The notes below the pieces were generated by a model that saw nothing but the letters and a program-made list of their open reading frames with translations, was not told the origin of the DNA and made no database searches. This document shows, in pieces, positions 5,866 through 11,601 of a stretch of DNA of 11,601 nt. Made by a program: the position numbers and the translations under genes. The DNA comes from an uncultured Chitinophagaceae bacterium. Its GTDB lineage: Bacteria > Bacteroidota > Bacteroidia > Chitinophagales > Chitinophagaceae. The stretch's first letter is position 1; each line of letters starts with the position of its first letter. The stretch spans positions 1-11,601 of the forward strand of contig CAIMKO010000343.1 of assembly GCA_903841915.1 (NCBI GenBank), written 5' to 3'.

Positions 5866-7016
5866 TTCACGTAGCTCACCACATCTTCAGCTGTAATGGA
5901 TTTACCTGAAAGAATGATCAATCTTTCTACCACATTTCTCAGTTCACGGATATTACCCGTCCAGTCATGCTGCATCAAAGCATCCATTGCTTTTTTATCG
6001 ATCTCTTTTTTAGGCTGCCCATATTCTTCAGCAATATCAATCAGGAATTTATCCACCAGTAAGGGAATATCATCTTTTCGTTCATTCAAAGAAGGCACAT
6101 GAATTAGAATAACACCTAATCGATGATAAAGATCCAGTCTGAAATTTTTTGCTTCTACTTCTTTCAACAGGTCTTTGTTGGTTGCAGCCACAACACGCAC
6201 ATCCACATTAATTTCTTTCTCGCCGCCTACTCTGGTTATTTTACCTTCCTGCAATGCACGTAATACTTTTGCCTGTGCACTCAAACTCATATCACCTATC
6301 TCATCCAAAAATAAGGTTCCGCCATTGGCCTGTTCAAATTTGCCGATGCGTTGTTTGATGGCAGAAGTAAATGATCCTTTCTCATGGCCGAACAATTCAC
6401 TCTCGATCAATTCACCGGGAATGGCTGCGCAATTCACTTCCACGATCTGTCCGGAAGAACGGTTACTCTTTTCATGCAGCCATCTTGCCACCAGTTCTTT
6501 ACCGCTACCGTTTTCGCCTGTTACCAAAACCCTTGCTTCGGTAGGTGCTACTTTTTCGATGGTCTCTTTTATCTTTTTAATGGCAACACTTTCACCGATG
6601 ATCTCCTGAACCTTGCTCACTTTGCGTTTCAAAGTTCTGGTCTCTTTTACGAGAACCGTTTTATCCATCGCATTTCTGATGGTGATCAATAAGCGATTTA
6701 GATCGGGTGGTTTTGAGATATAATCGAATGCACCTTTTTTCACTGCTTCAACGGCTGTTTCTATATTACCATGACCACTGATCATGATCACGGGAATATC
6801 CGGATTGATCTCTGTTGCTTTTTGTAGAAATTCCAGTCCGTCGATCTTGGGCATTTTAATATCGCAAAGCACCAGATCAAAAGTGGATGCCGAGAATTTC
6901 TTCAATCCTTCTTCCCCATCAGCCGCTTCATCGGTCTTGTACCCCTCATTTCCCAAAATATCTTTCAGCACGCTTCTGATCGCACGTTCATCATCTATAA
7001 TTAAAATGGAAGCCAT
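5862..7016 (-). CDS. Sigma-54 activator-type response regulator lacking the DNA-binding domain
   Basis: The 384-aa protein has a receiver domain (about 1-118) with acidic pocket D8-D9, phosphoacceptor D52 (CDIKMP), S80 and K102. An AAA+ sigma-54 interaction domain (about 137-375) follows, with Walker A GENGSGKE (167-174), Walker B GGTLFLDEIGD (232-242) and arginine-finger region FRLDLYHR (292-299). The loop that touches sigma-54, normally GAFTGA, reads GSFTSA (214-219), keeping the key Thr. The protein ends just after the AAA+ lid at SYVK, so the Fis-type helix-turn-helix of NtrC is absent. It may act from solution on RNA polymerase or through a partner. No histidine kinase lies in the window. 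The nearest named relatives are NtrC/AtoC-type regulators; a specific role cannot be assigned. Confidence 0.92.
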   Translation of the reverse strand: MASILIIDDERAIRSVLKDILGNEGYKTDEAADGEEGLKKFSASTFDLVLCDIKMPKIDGLEFLQKATEINPDIPVIMISGHGNIETAVEAVKKGAFDYISKPPDLNRLLITIRNAMDKTVLVKETRTLKRKVSKVQEIIGESVAIKKIKETIEKVAPTEARVLVTGENGSGKELVARWLHEKSNRSSGQIVEVNCAAIPGELIESELFGHEKGSFTSAIKQRIGKFEQANGGTLFLDEIGDMSLSAQAKVLRALQEGKITRVGGEKEINVDVRVVAATNKDLLKEVEAKNFRLDLYHRLGVILIHVPSLNERKDDIPLLVDKFLIDIAEEYGQPKKEIDKKAMDALMQHDWTGNIRELRNVVERLIILSGKSITAEDVVSYVK

Positions 7017-7211
7017 GTTTTTTCTTTGCTGCTAAGATAAGTGTAAGTTATTTATGATACAGGCAGGCGGCCGGGTATTAACCTTTTGTTGTCCATAGTT
7101 CAGCTTCAGTGTGCAAATCCAAAGAACCCCCTTTGGGAGATACATCAGTTTTTTCTTTTACAGCTACCCACTTGAAACGGCAGAAAAAGCAGGGGAAAAA
7201 CCCCGGTTTGT

Positions 7212-7335
7212 TTTGGTCTTGCTTTGGTCTTGTTTTGGTCTTCTTTTGGCCATGCTTTGCTCATACAAAAGAAAAGCAAAAGGAAACCAAAAGAAGACCA
7301 GAATGAGAGAAGAACAAGACCAAAGCAAGAGAAGA
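7212..7335. repeat. Head-to-head array of degenerate 11-bp repeats
   Basis: Five plus-oriented 11-mers occupy 7212-7266: TTTGGTCTTGC, TTTGGTCTTGT, TTTGGTCTTCT, TTTGGCCATGC and TTTGCTCATAC. From 7270 to 7335 the same period continues with the complementary word: AGAAAAGCAAA, AGGAAACCAAA, AGAAGACCAGA, ATGAGAGAAGA, ACAAGACCAAA, GCAAGAGAAGA. The turning point is near 7259-7269. The two halves can pair as a long imperfect hairpin. A spacing of 11 bases is close to one helical turn, so the TTTGG boxes face the same side of the DNA. This is not a CRISPR, since there are no spacers, and no coding use is evident. Confidence 0.8.
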
Positions 7336-7445
7336 AGCTGACAGCAATGAAATTTCGATCTTGTCAAAAGAGTTGCGGCAGCTGAAATAATAAATTGTAT
7401 TTGCAGTTTGTTACTATTCTTAGAAGAAACTTAATTAAAATTAAT

Positions 7446-7473
7446 GCCCCGGTTGGGTGTTTTCACCAACCGG
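7446..7473 (+). repeat. REP-like hairpin, left copy
   Basis: The stem CCGGTT-(bulged G)-GGTG pairs with CACC-AACCGG around the loop TTTT, preceded at the foot by GCC. The bulged base within the stem resembles the mid-stem irregularity of enterobacterial REPs. It lies 28 bases after the transposase stop and could also weakly terminate that transcript. The copy at 8070-8097 is its exact reverse complement. Confidence 0.8.
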
Positions 7474-7501
7474 ATTCATGAACGAATTTTCATTATTCAT
7501 A

Positions 7502-8017
7502 TCACCCTTTTATATGTTCTATAAAACCAAAATCATCTTTTCCTGTTTCATAAAACCCGGCAGAAGAATATTTGTACAATTCTACTAAACTACACAACCC
7601 TGCTTTCAACGGATTTTGATGTATGTACGCTATCTTTTGTAATAATACGGCCACACTAAATAAATCAATACTTAATGCATGACGTTCCCAAAATCGATAC
7701 TGTCTGTCTTTAGCCAGTACAGAAAAGGATTGTAATAATGCTGTATTATTTTTTTGGAGCTCATATTTCAGCATCTGTCCTGTAAACTTTAAAAAATCTC
7801 TTTGTACATTTTCTCTTGTATGGCCTGCCTGTATTTGCCATACAAGATGAAGGTGATTGCTCATTATTACAAAGGCATATACTATAACACGTTTTTCTTT
7901 TACTAAAAACCGTAAACTTTCTATAATGATGTCTTTGTATTTATCATCTTTTAATAATGGTTTCCACTCTAATATCGTGGCAGTAAAAAACTGTGGATAG
8001 TATTGTGTTAATTGCAT
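7502..8017 (-). CDS. REP-associated tyrosine transposase (Y1_Tnp / IS200-like, RAYT)
   Basis: The 171-aa protein carries the HUH metal-binding motif as H55-L-H57 in VIMSNHLHLVW. The helix block KIAYIHQNPLKAGL (128-141) contains the probable catalytic tyrosine Y131, and the family tail block YKYSSAGFY (148-156) follows. These are diagnostic of RAYT proteins, single-strand DNA transposases related to IS200/IS605 TnpA that cleave at REP hairpins (family knowledge). The frame is intact and the length is within the family's usual range. No TnpB partner is present. It starts 52 bases inside the right REP arm and ends 28 bases inside the left arm. The catalytic Tyr assignment is by position in the family and is not certain. 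Confidence 0.9.
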   Translation of the reverse strand: MQLTQYYPQFFTATILEWKPLLKDDKYKDIIIESLRFLVKEKRVIVYAFVIMSNHLHLVWQIQAGHTRENVQRDFLKFTGQMLKYELQKNNTALLQSFSVLAKDRQYRFWERHALSIDLFSVAVLLQKIAYIHQNPLKAGLCSLVELYKYSSAGFYETGKDDFGFIEHIKG

Positions 8018-8069
8018 GCATTAAAGTTACCAAATGATAGCTTTTTATAAAGTATGTAACTCCCCGAAA

Positions 8070-8097
8070 CCGGTTGGTGAAAACACCCAACCGGGGC
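8070..8097 (-). repeat. REP-like hairpin, right copy (inverted)
   Basis: This is a perfect 28-base reverse complement of 7446-7473, so both hairpins face the transposase in mirror symmetry. Identity stops at both ends: 8098 against 7445 and 8069 against 7474 do not match. Perfect identity between two non-coding copies suggests recent generation or active maintenance. Confidence 0.8.
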
Positions 8098-8269
8098 GTC
8101 GGTAGTTTATTGACTTTCTGTTAGAAAGGGATACTAATAGTGATTAGGTATTATTATTAACTTTTTGTTGTTATTACGATCCTTCAATATCACAATTATT
8201 TTGTATTGATGAATATCATCTTTTCGATTTAGTGTTATGTATTATCTTGATCGCCTAAACCCTTACTAC

Positions 8270-9634
8270 ATGGCACAGCAACGAAAAATTGTTTTACAGG
8301 AATCTGATATTCCAACACATTGGTACAATATTGTGGCAGATATGCCCAACAAACCCTTACCACCATTGCACCCCGGCACAAAGCAACCGGTTGGCCCGGC
8401 CGATCTTGCACCCTTATTCCCAATGGAATTAATTAAACAGGAAGTAACAACCAACAAATGGGTAGAGATCCCTGATGAGGTTAGAAACCTCTATTCTATC
8501 TGGCGACCAACACCCATGTTCAGGGCCTATGGCTTAGAAAAGGCATTGGGAACAAGATCTAAAATTTATTATAAATACGAAGGGGTTAGTCCTGCCGGTT
8601 CGCATAAACCAAACACTGCGATTCCGCAAGCATATTATAACGCGAAAGAAGGTATTAAAAAGATCTGCACTGAAACCGGTGCAGGTCAATGGGGAAGTGC
8701 ATTAAGTTTTGCCTGTAAATTATTTGATATTGAATGTGAAGTGTTCATGGTGAAAGTGAGCTACGAAGGAAAACCTTATCGTAAAATAATGATGAACACA
8801 TGGGGTGCAACCGTACATCCATCACCTAGTAACTTAACGAATGCAGGGAGAAGTATTTTAGCCAAGGATCCGAACAGTCCGGGAAGTTTGGGCATTGCCA
8901 TTTCAGAAGCCGTTGAAGTTGCAGCAACACATGATGATACCAAATATTCCTTAGGTTCTGTATTGAATCATGTGCTGATGCATCAAACTGTTATAGGATT
9001 AGAAGCATTGAAACAAATGGAAAAAGCCGGCGATTATCCCGATATCGTGATCGCTCCTTTTGGTGGCGGATCAAACTTTGCAGGCATTGCATTTCCCTTC
9101 TTACAAAATAATCTGACAGGCGGAAAAAAAGTCAGGGCCATTGCTGTTGAACCTACTTCCTGTCCTAAATTAACGCGTGGTGTTTTCCGTTATGATTTTG
9201 GTGATACGGTTGGAATGACCCCATTGATTCCCATGTACACATTGGGACATAATTTTATTCCATCTCCTATTCATGCAGGTGGATTGCGTTATCATGGTGC
9301 GGGGGCAATTGTAAGTCAGTTGTTGAAAGACGGGTTGATCGAAGCCGATGCGATCAATCAAACAGAATGTTTCGAAGCGGGTATCTTATTCTCGGGAGCA
9401 GAAGGGATCATTCCTGCACCCGAAGCAACACATGGTATTGCCGAAGTGATTCGTCAGACCAAACAAGCCGATGCAGAAGGCGTCTCAAAAACCATATTAT
9501 TTAATTTATGCGGTCACGGAAACTTTGATCTGGGTTCTTATGAACAATATTTATCCGGCAAACTGGTTGACTATGAGGTTTCGCAGGAAGACATCAATAG
9601 TTCTTTAGCTGAACTGACAACTCCAACCATTTAA
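8270..9634 (+). CDS. trpB: Tryptophan synthase beta chain, TrpB2 type
   Basis: The 454-aa PLP enzyme is of the longer TrpB2 class. The N-terminal region IPTHWYNIVADMP (14-26) and LPPLHPGT (30-37) are TrpB2 hallmarks. The PLP Schiff-base lysine is K113 in AGSHKPNTA. The catalytic-glutamate block ETGAGQWGSA is at 135-144 (E135), and the phosphate-binding glycine loop GGGSN is at 265-269. The canonical role is joining indole and serine to make tryptophan. TrpB2 proteins often stand apart from trpA and may use free indole (family knowledge), and no trpA is nearby here. The start at 8270 (MAQQRKIVLQESDIP) is preferred to an in-frame ATG at 8237, which adds an unusual MYYLDRLNPYY. A terminator follows the stop. 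Confidence 0.93.
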   Translation: MAQQRKIVLQESDIPTHWYNIVADMPNKPLPPLHPGTKQPVGPADLAPLFPMELIKQEVTTNKWVEIPDEVRNLYSIWRPTPMFRAYGLEKALGTRSKIYYKYEGVSPAGSHKPNTAIPQAYYNAKEGIKKICTETGAGQWGSALSFACKLFDIECEVFMVKVSYEGKPYRKIMMNTWGATVHPSPSNLTNAGRSILAKDPNSPGSLGIAISEAVEVAATHDDTKYSLGSVLNHVLMHQTVIGLEALKQMEKAGDYPDIVIAPFGGGSNFAGIAFPFLQNNLTGGKKVRAIAVEPTSCPKLTRGVFRYDFGDTVGMTPLIPMYTLGHNFIPSPIHAGGLRYHGAGAIVSQLLKDGLIEADAINQTECFEAGILFSGAEGIIPAPEATHGIAEVIRQTKQADAEGVSKTILFNLCGHGNFDLGSYEQYLSGKLVDYEVSQEDINSSLAELTTPTI

Positions 9635-9636
9635 AG

Positions 9637-9669
9637 GTTTAAGAAGTTTAAGAGGTTTAAGAAGTTAGA
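9637..9669 (+). repeat. 9-bp word tract directly after trpB
   Basis: GTTTAAGAA, GTTTAAGAG and GTTTAAGAA follow in exact 9-base register, then a truncated GTTAGA. The tract begins 3 bases after the trpB stop and ends before the terminator, so it should be transcribed as part of the trpB 3' end. Confidence 0.7.
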
Positions 9670-9685
9670 CCTTTCTTTTAAAAGA

Positions 9686-9712
9686 AGTGTAGCAGAGATG
9701 CTGCACTTTTTT
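9686..9712 (+). terminator. Rho-independent terminator of trpB
   Basis: The 9-bp stem AGTGTAGCA (9686-9694) / TGCTGCACT (9699-9707), with one G-T wobble and a GAGA tetraloop, is followed by a T-run through 9712. It lies 52 bases after the trpB stop. Confidence 0.87.
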
Positions 9713-9715
9713 ATT

Positions 9716-9751
9716 GTCATTCCGATCCCGATAATAACGGGAAGTAATCTG
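9716..9751. repeat. Degenerate REP-like segment (GTCATTCCGA...AATCTG)
   Basis: The segment opens GTCATTCCGA and closes GTAATCTG around TCCCG (9726-9730) / CGGGA (9738-9742). It resembles the GTCATT(G/C)CGA...GAAGCAATCTG interspersed repeats that I recall from many Bacteroidota and other genomes. It appears only once in the window, so repeat status is inferred. Confidence 0.35.
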
Positions 9752-9839
9752 CCCGGTATTGCTACTATTGCCCAACAGATCCTTCAATCATTACTAAAGC
9801 ATATAACAAGCAGCCACGAATAAGACAGAAAGCATGTAG

Positions 9840-9922
9840 AACTCGGTTTAAAACTATACTCGTCTACCGCTGATCATTCGCTGATCATTCGCTCATCCTT
9901 CGTTGAAAGTTAAAGCCGAGTT
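9840..9922. repeat. Inverted repeat enclosing 11-bp tandem words
   Basis: AACTCGG (9840-9846) with adjoining TTTAA is mirrored by TTAAAG-CCGAGTT (9910-9922), with one base inserted. Between them lie GCTGATCATTC (9869-9879), an identical copy (9880-9890) and GCTCATCCTTC (9891-9901), three 11-mers in register. Each of the first two contains the palindrome TGATCA. The whole resembles a small non-coding element, but nothing in it matches a known attC or MITE consensus that I can verify. Confidence 0.5.
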
Positions 9923-9995
9923 AAGAAATTTAAAGATTGGGGAAAAGGAACTTCCTTCCAAAAGGTTGGCTTTCGTATGTGCCAAGAATAGCAGC

Positions 9996-10292
9996 TTAAA
10001 TTGCTCGCAAATATTCTCTTAGGGCAAAATGATAGATCTTTTGCCCGGCAGGTACTATCTTCTTGTAGGTTTCATTTCTTGTTGGATCTTTTAAAACAGC
10101 CTGCGCATAAGCCACAGCTTCTTTAAATTGATTCCGTTTTTCTTTTTGTTTAATACTGGCGGTAATATGGCTCATATCAGGAATCTTAGTTACCACAATA
10201 GCATGAGTGTATTGTTTGAAAGCAAGCTGTTTGCGGGCAAGCGTTCTTAGTTCTTTGATGGAAATATTACTATTGTTTTTATACAATGCCAT
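9996..10292 (-). CDS. Conserved-looking hypothetical protein, 98 aa
   Basis: I do not recognise a named family with confidence. The protein is small and basic. The first ~60 residues (MALYKNNSNISIKELRTLARKQ, then a short hydrophobic IVVTKIP) precede a helical C-terminal half KRNQFKEAVAYAQAVLKDP (52-70), then YKKIVPAGQKIYHFALREYL (76-95). The pattern F(K)EAVAYAxxVLxDPxxxExY...AYxxAxxxYL reminds me of small Bacteroidota proteins near mobile elements, from memory only. It is divergent from the tyrosine recombinase with an 83-base spacer, so the two may share regulation. The start is ATG at 10290-10292. No signal peptide or membrane helix is evident. Confidence 0.7.
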   Translation of the reverse strand: MALYKNNSNISIKELRTLARKQLAFKQYTHAIVVTKIPDMSHITASIKQKEKRNQFKEAVAYAQAVLKDPTRNETYKKIVPAGQKIYHFALREYLRAI

Positions 10293-10332
10293 GAAACTAA
10301 GTTAGTTATTTTATGCATATGATTTATTTACG

Positions 10333-10358
10333 TTGTGTTAAAAATTATTTTACATTTA
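10333..10358 (+). promoter_or_regulatory. Weak candidate promoter for the recombinase gene
   Basis: TTG (10333-10335) and TACATTTA (10351-10358) match the -33 and -7 elements of Bacteroidota promoters in form, with 7 of 8 consensus positions in the -7 box. Spacing between element starts (18 bases) is slightly short of the usual value. The box ends 16 bases before the recombinase ATG at 10375. Confidence 0.3.
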
Positions 10359-10374
10359 TATTACAAAGAAGTGA

Positions 10375-11466
10375 ATGATCTCAATTACATACAATACGGT
10401 ATCTCATCGAAATAAGAACTGGATATTGGTAAAGTTTAAATCCGATGAAAAACTAAATGCCCGAATGAGCAAAGTGGCGGATGCACAATGGAGCCAATCG
10501 TTAAAGGGATGGTTAATACCAGATACAGAACCTAACAGAATTAAATGCAAACTGCAGGTCTTGAATAATTTACAACTAGAAACAACAGGCAGGAAAAATG
10601 GAATAAAAAACAGTAATGAGGCACAACTTCAAAAATTTATACAACAGCTTACACTAAAGGCATACAGCCCAAGCACCATAAGAACATATACAAGCGAAAT
10701 GATGACTTTTTTGCATACTCTGAAAAATGTGCCTGCCGAAACAATGACTGCTCAAAGAATAAAAGACTATCTGCAATATTGCTTTACAACATTAAAATTA
10801 TCGGAAGCTACTTTGCAGAGCCGAATGAATGCTTTGAAGTTTTATTATGAAAAGGTACTCCAAAAGGAAAAATTCTTTTGGGAAATACCAAGGCCAAAAA
10901 AATCATTGCTGTTACCGAAAGTAATTAGTAAGGAACAAATAGCACTGCTTATAAATGCCATCGAAAATATAAAACATAAAACAATCATTATGCTTGCTTA
11001 TGCATGTGGTCTAAGGGTAAGCGAAGTAGTATCGTTAAAAGTAAAACACATCGACAGCAATCGAAAGATAATATTAATAGAAAAAGCTAAAGGAAAAAAA
11101 GGCCGCATAGTAACTCTCAGTCCGGGTATACTTATTATGTTAAGGGAATATTATAAACAATATAAACCAAAAGATTATTTATTTGAAGGGCAATTTGATA
11201 ACCAACATTTGACTGCCAGAAGTATTCAGCAAGTATTACAAAATGCAAAAGAAAAAGCCGGAATAAAACAAGCTGGAAATATGCACATGTTGAGGCATAG
11301 CTTTGCAACTCATTTATTAGATAAGGGAATTGATGTAGTTTTTATTCAAAAATTATTGGGGCATAATGACATAAAAACTACTTTAAGATACTTACATGTA
11401 ACCAATAAAGACCTTATAAATATTTTAAGCCCCTTAGATGATATTGAGTATTTATTGAAGAAATGA
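10375..11466 (+). CDS. Tyrosine recombinase / integrase with extra N-terminal domain
   Basis: The 363-aa protein has the full catalytic set of site-specific tyrosine recombinases: R214 (CGLRVSEV), a beta-hairpin lysine probably K239 (KAKGKKGR), H304-x-x-R307 (HMLRHSFATHLL), H330 (LLGHND) and nucleophile Y339 (TLRYLHV). Residues about 84-170 form the core-binding (SAM-like) domain: LKAYSPSTIRTYTSEMMTFL. Residues 1-75 are an added domain with a W39...K44-G-W46-x-I-P pattern. The end (YLHVTNKDLINILSPLDDI) recalls the YTHV...SPLD tail of integron integrases, but the long IntI-specific insertion between the catalytic Arg and HxxR is absent. It is therefore XerC/D-like in layout. Codon use is AT-richer than the housekeeping genes, with many ATA codons, which suggests acquisition. 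No cassette array is visible before the window ends. Confidence 0.9.
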   Translation: MISITYNTVSHRNKNWILVKFKSDEKLNARMSKVADAQWSQSLKGWLIPDTEPNRIKCKLQVLNNLQLETTGRKNGIKNSNEAQLQKFIQQLTLKAYSPSTIRTYTSEMMTFLHTLKNVPAETMTAQRIKDYLQYCFTTLKLSEATLQSRMNALKFYYEKVLQKEKFFWEIPRPKKSLLLPKVISKEQIALLINAIENIKHKTIIMLAYACGLRVSEVVSLKVKHIDSNRKIILIEKAKGKKGRIVTLSPGILIMLREYYKQYKPKDYLFEGQFDNQHLTARSIQQVLQNAKEKAGIKQAGNMHMLRHSFATHLLDKGIDVVFIQKLLGHNDIKTTLRYLHVTNKDLINILSPLDDIEYLLKK

Positions 11467-11601
11467 GGGTTGGCTTTACGAAAGATGTATTTTTATAATT
11501 TGTACTTCGCAAAAAGCACCTAATTATTTGAAAATCATTCGAGATATTTTTTCTACTCAATAAATTTAAATATGAAAACATTCGTCTATTTTTGAGTTGT
11601 G

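Larger units (their letters stand above)
7017..7501. other. Gene-free stretch upstream of the response regulator
   Basis: I see no convincing gene here. Open frames across 7109-7367 on both strands arise because an 11-bp repeat steps through all three frames without making stops. The stretch holds a small GGGG-AAAAA-CCCC hairpin (7192-7204), the 11-bp array (7212-7335) and the first REP arm (7446-7473). The response-regulator promoter should lie within 7017-7110, but no clear -7 or -24/-12 element was found. Confidence 0.6.
7446..8097. mobile_element. RAYT unit: Y1 transposase gene bracketed by inverted REP sequences
   Basis: A single-domain HUH/Y1 transposase gene (7502-8017) lies between two perfect 28-bp inverted copies of a hairpin-forming sequence (7446-7473 and 8070-8097). 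This matches the arrangement of REP-associated tyrosine transposases, in which flanking REPs are the likely substrates. The unit is 652 bp. I see no target duplication outside the repeats, which is expected of Y1 chemistry. Whether the whole unit moves or is a resident REP-dispersing gene cannot be told from one copy. Confidence 0.75.
9635..9995. other. Gene-free stretch after trpB, rich in small repeats
   Basis: No supported gene lies here on either strand. In order it holds a 9-bp word tract, the trpB terminator, a degenerate REP-like segment, an inverted repeat enclosing 11-bp tandem words, and a possible weak terminator for the 98-aa gene (TTGGC 9966-9970 / GCCAA 9981-9985). Confidence 0.6.

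Noticed and set aside
7212..7335. CRISPR array
   Set aside because: Units are 11 bases and contiguous, with no unique spacers and an orientation switch; there are no cas genes.
7109..7367. Overlapping open frames on both strands (65-76 aa)
   Set aside because: They run through the 11-bp array; the translations are repeat-derived, rich in Phe/Trp/Leu or Lys/Arg, and lack a consistent start context. The repeat explains the absence of stops.
8114..8128. CTTTCT-GTT-AGAAAG hairpin as a terminator
   Set aside because: A 6-bp A/T-rich stem with no following T-run and no gene ending next to it on the plus strand.
8237..8269. Upstream ATG for trpB
   Set aside because: It adds MYYLDRLNPYY, not like TrpB2 N-termini; MAQQRKIVLQESDIP at 8270 fits the family.
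8383..8395. AACCGGTTGG inside trpB as another REP copy
   Set aside because: It lies in the coding sequence for the conserved TrpB2 segment KQPVGP and lacks the TTTT-loop head; a chance palindrome.
9840..9922. Integron attC site
   Set aside because: No matching RYYYAAC/GTTRRRY core pair with the right geometry could be found, and no cassette follows.
11572..11595. Start of a further gene (ATGAAAACATTC) at the right edge
   Set aside because: It stops after seven codons (TGA), so no coding region is supported there.

Overview
The window looks like chromosomal DNA from a Bacteroidota bacterium, most likely close to the Chitinophagaceae. This rests on several signs. The housekeeping proteins have the form typical of that phylum: a signal peptidase I with an N-terminal membrane extension, a two-domain aminopeptidase P, and a cytidine deaminase with the Cys-type zinc site. 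No gene has a strong Shine-Dalgarno sequence. A TAnnTTTG-type -7 box lies in front of lepB. The DNA is moderately AT-rich. The assignment is by resemblance only; no 16S or other marker gene is present.

Positions 1-2508 (minus strand) hold a compact gene run read pepP -> pssA -> purS -> rsmI, with gaps of 31, 6 and 71 bases; rsmI is cut by the window edge. Facing away from pepP is a plus-strand gene (2692-3471) for a secreted or anchored coiled-coil protein with 16-residue repeats. The divergent spacer holds three dyad symmetries that look like operators. A terminator hairpin and a REP-like hairpin separate this gene from cdd, which is followed by lepB (both minus). A lepB terminator and a 49-base imperfect palindrome lie between those two. 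Next, also on the minus strand, is an NtrC-like response regulator that lacks the usual C-terminal DNA-binding helix-turn-helix.

Positions 7017-8269 are accessory. A 124-base array of 11-bp words, arranged head to head, is followed by a REP-associated tyrosine transposase (RAYT) gene. That gene is bracketed by a perfect 28-bp inverted repeat, each arm of which is itself a hairpin with a one-base bulge. Fifteen bases of this repeat recur in the hairpin near 3535, which suggests a RAYT/REP system acting on the wider chromosome. A stand-alone TrpB2-type tryptophan synthase beta gene follows on the plus strand with its own terminator.

Positions 9713-11601 look like a second accessory patch: repeat-rich non-coding DNA, a 98-aa conserved-looking hypothetical gene (minus), and a divergent, AT-richer tyrosine recombinase (plus) with an extra N-terminal domain.

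The most unusual non-genic pattern is that several intergenic gaps are filled by short degenerate words held at a fixed period (7, 8, 9 or 11 bases), with a different word in each gap. These tracts often begin exactly at a stop or start codon. I know of no named element class for this.
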